From: Acidobacteriota bacterium
GTDB lineage: Bacteria; Acidobacteriota; Vicinamibacteria; Vicinamibacterales; UBA8438
Direction: 5' to 3'
Length of the DNA stretch: 6,555 bases
Assembly (NCBI GenBank): GCA_003533545.1
Contig: DQEK01000073.1
Span: 653-7,207 of the forward strand
Positions 5,909 through 6,555 of the stretch are shown piece by piece. A program made the position numbers and the translations under genes. Numbering within the stretch: position 1 is the first letter of the stretch; each line of letters begins with the position of its first letter. The notes under the pieces are model-generated. The model had not been told where the DNA came from and did no database searches. It saw only the letters and a list, made by a program, of their open reading frames with translations.

Positions 5909-6555
5909 CACACTCCTCCGTCGCCGAACGCATCCAGAAGCACCGGTAGTAACGTGTCCATGCGCGCGACCTTAGGGTGCTGCGGCTCCAGGTCCTCTAC
6001 GAATCCATGGACCCGCGTCAGTCTGTCCAGCACCTCAGCGCGGCTCGTAATCACGTGGACAGGAACCTCCCAAGATGCCCCTTCCCCACTGACCAACGCG
6101 GGCGGCTGGTGATCTCCAACGAGCACTATCACTAAATCGCGATCCGCTCGAAGACGAAGATATCCACCGATATTGGCGAACGCGTAACGGAGCGATTCAA
6201 CATAACTAGGCCCCAGATTCATCCAGTCGGGCCACGCCGACCACGCTTCGTCAAGCGACTCGCTCTCGTATGGGTAATCACTTAGCATCCGCGCCCAATC
6301 CGCCTGGAAGGGTGGCGTCGGCACGAAAGGCGCGTGTGTAGTAATAGTGGCAAAGACAACGAACGCGGAGCGATCCCGACGCGGCGCGATCTCCACTTCG
6401 TCGACGCGGGCCAAAGCGTACTGATCATTGACACTCCACCAGCCGAAGGGAGGACCGCGATAGTCTAACCGTTCGTGATCGTAGATTTCTTCAAAGCCAT
6501 AGAAAGCGCCCTCCGGCCAAGGGACCAACATCCCTGGCATGATGGCTACCGTCCG
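5908..6555 (-). CDS. Sulfatase/alkaline-phosphatase superfamily protein, C-terminal part (5' partial)
   Basis: The frame is open to the window edge and reads RTVAIMPGM before the first ATG at 6540, so that ATG is probably internal and the gene begins outside the window. The visible 215 residues resemble the C-terminal half of sulfatase-like hydrolases and lipoteichoic-acid-synthase-like proteins. PWPEGAFYGFEEIYD (12-26) is a typical segment; THAPF (73-77) holds a histidine in the usual metal/substrate region; YVESLRYAFANIGGYL (118-133) is the conserved helix; DLVIVLVGDHQPP (140-152) contains the Asp-His pair (D148, H149) that binds metal in this superfamily; and WEVPVHVIT follows. The nucleophile Thr/Ser/Cys and any N-terminal membrane domain would be upstream and cannot be judged, so sulfatase, phosphodiesterase and phosphoglycerol-transferase activities cannot be separated. 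The stop overlaps the EEP start by one base, so the two are co-translated and may act on the same extracytoplasmic ester. Confidence 0.82.
   Translation of the reverse strand, partial: RTVAIMPGMLVPWPEGAFYGFEEIYDHERLDYRGPPFGWWSVNDQYALARVDEVEIAPRRDRSAFVVFATITTHAPFVPTPPFQADWARMLSDYPYESESLDEAWSAWPDWMNLGPSYVESLRYAFANIGGYLRLRADRDLVIVLVGDHQPPALVSGEGASWEVPVHVITSRAEVLDRLTRVHGFVEDLEPQHPKVARMDTLLPVLLDAFGDGGV
5914..5919 (-). promoter_or_regulatory. Shine-Dalgarno site for the EEP gene
   Basis: On the minus strand GGAGGA lies 5 bases before the ATG at 5908, inside the final codons of the sulfatase-like gene. This spacing favours ATG 5908 over the GTG at 5911 and over the later ATG at 5899. It is the strongest ribosome-binding site in the window. 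Confidence 0.7.

Noticed and set aside
1..6555. CRISPR array, tRNA, rRNA, insertion sequence or attachment site
   Set aside because: I saw no regularly spaced repeats, no transposase or integrase motifs and no RNA-like segment; coding sequence covers nearly the whole window.

Overview
The window carries seven protein-coding genes packed almost end to end, with no RNA gene, mobile element or CRISPR array that I can see. It is a moderately GC-rich bacterial chromosome segment (by eye somewhat above 55% GC; not computed). Start codons include GTG, and several genes overlap by a few bases at stop/start junctions. The protein types (an uncharacterised glycosyltransferase-like family, a GT4 enzyme, a PIG-L deacetylase, a secreted endonuclease/exonuclease/phosphatase protein and a sulfatase-like protein) suggest a free-living, probably uncultivated bacterium. 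A lineage such as Acidobacteriota would fit, but I cannot fix the phylum from this sequence.

Left block, plus strand, 1-5024. The 3' end of an ABC exporter gene (nucleotide-binding domain) runs into a glycosyltransferase-like gene (768-1889), a GT4 glycosyltransferase (1886-2941), a PIG-L/LmbE-type N-deacetylase (2922-3740) and, after a 30-base gap, a class I SAM methyltransferase with an N-terminal Trm112-like zinc-binding domain (3771-5024). The first three junctions overlap by 4, 4 and 20 bases, so these genes very probably form one translationally coupled operon. Read together, they suggest building of a small glycoside or glycan: sugar transfer, removal of an N-acetyl group (or another amide/ester acyl group), methylation, and possibly ABC-driven export. 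The product is not identifiable from the sequence.

Right block, minus strand, 6555-5033. A sulfatase/alkaline-phosphatase-superfamily gene, whose 5' part lies beyond the window edge, is followed with a 1-base stop/start overlap by a secreted EEP-fold phosphodiesterase/phosphatase. They look like a two-gene extracytoplasmic phospho- or sulfo-ester hydrolase unit. The two blocks converge tail to tail with only 8 bases between stop codons (5025-5032), leaving no room for a dedicated terminator.

No intergenic stretch exceeds 30 bases. No promoter is visible, so both transcription units probably start outside the window. The most interesting points are the GT4/PIG-L pair, which resembles the first two steps of mycothiol and bacillithiol synthesis but sits in a different context, the unnamed glycosyltransferase-like family, and the methyltransferase's large unassigned C-terminal region.
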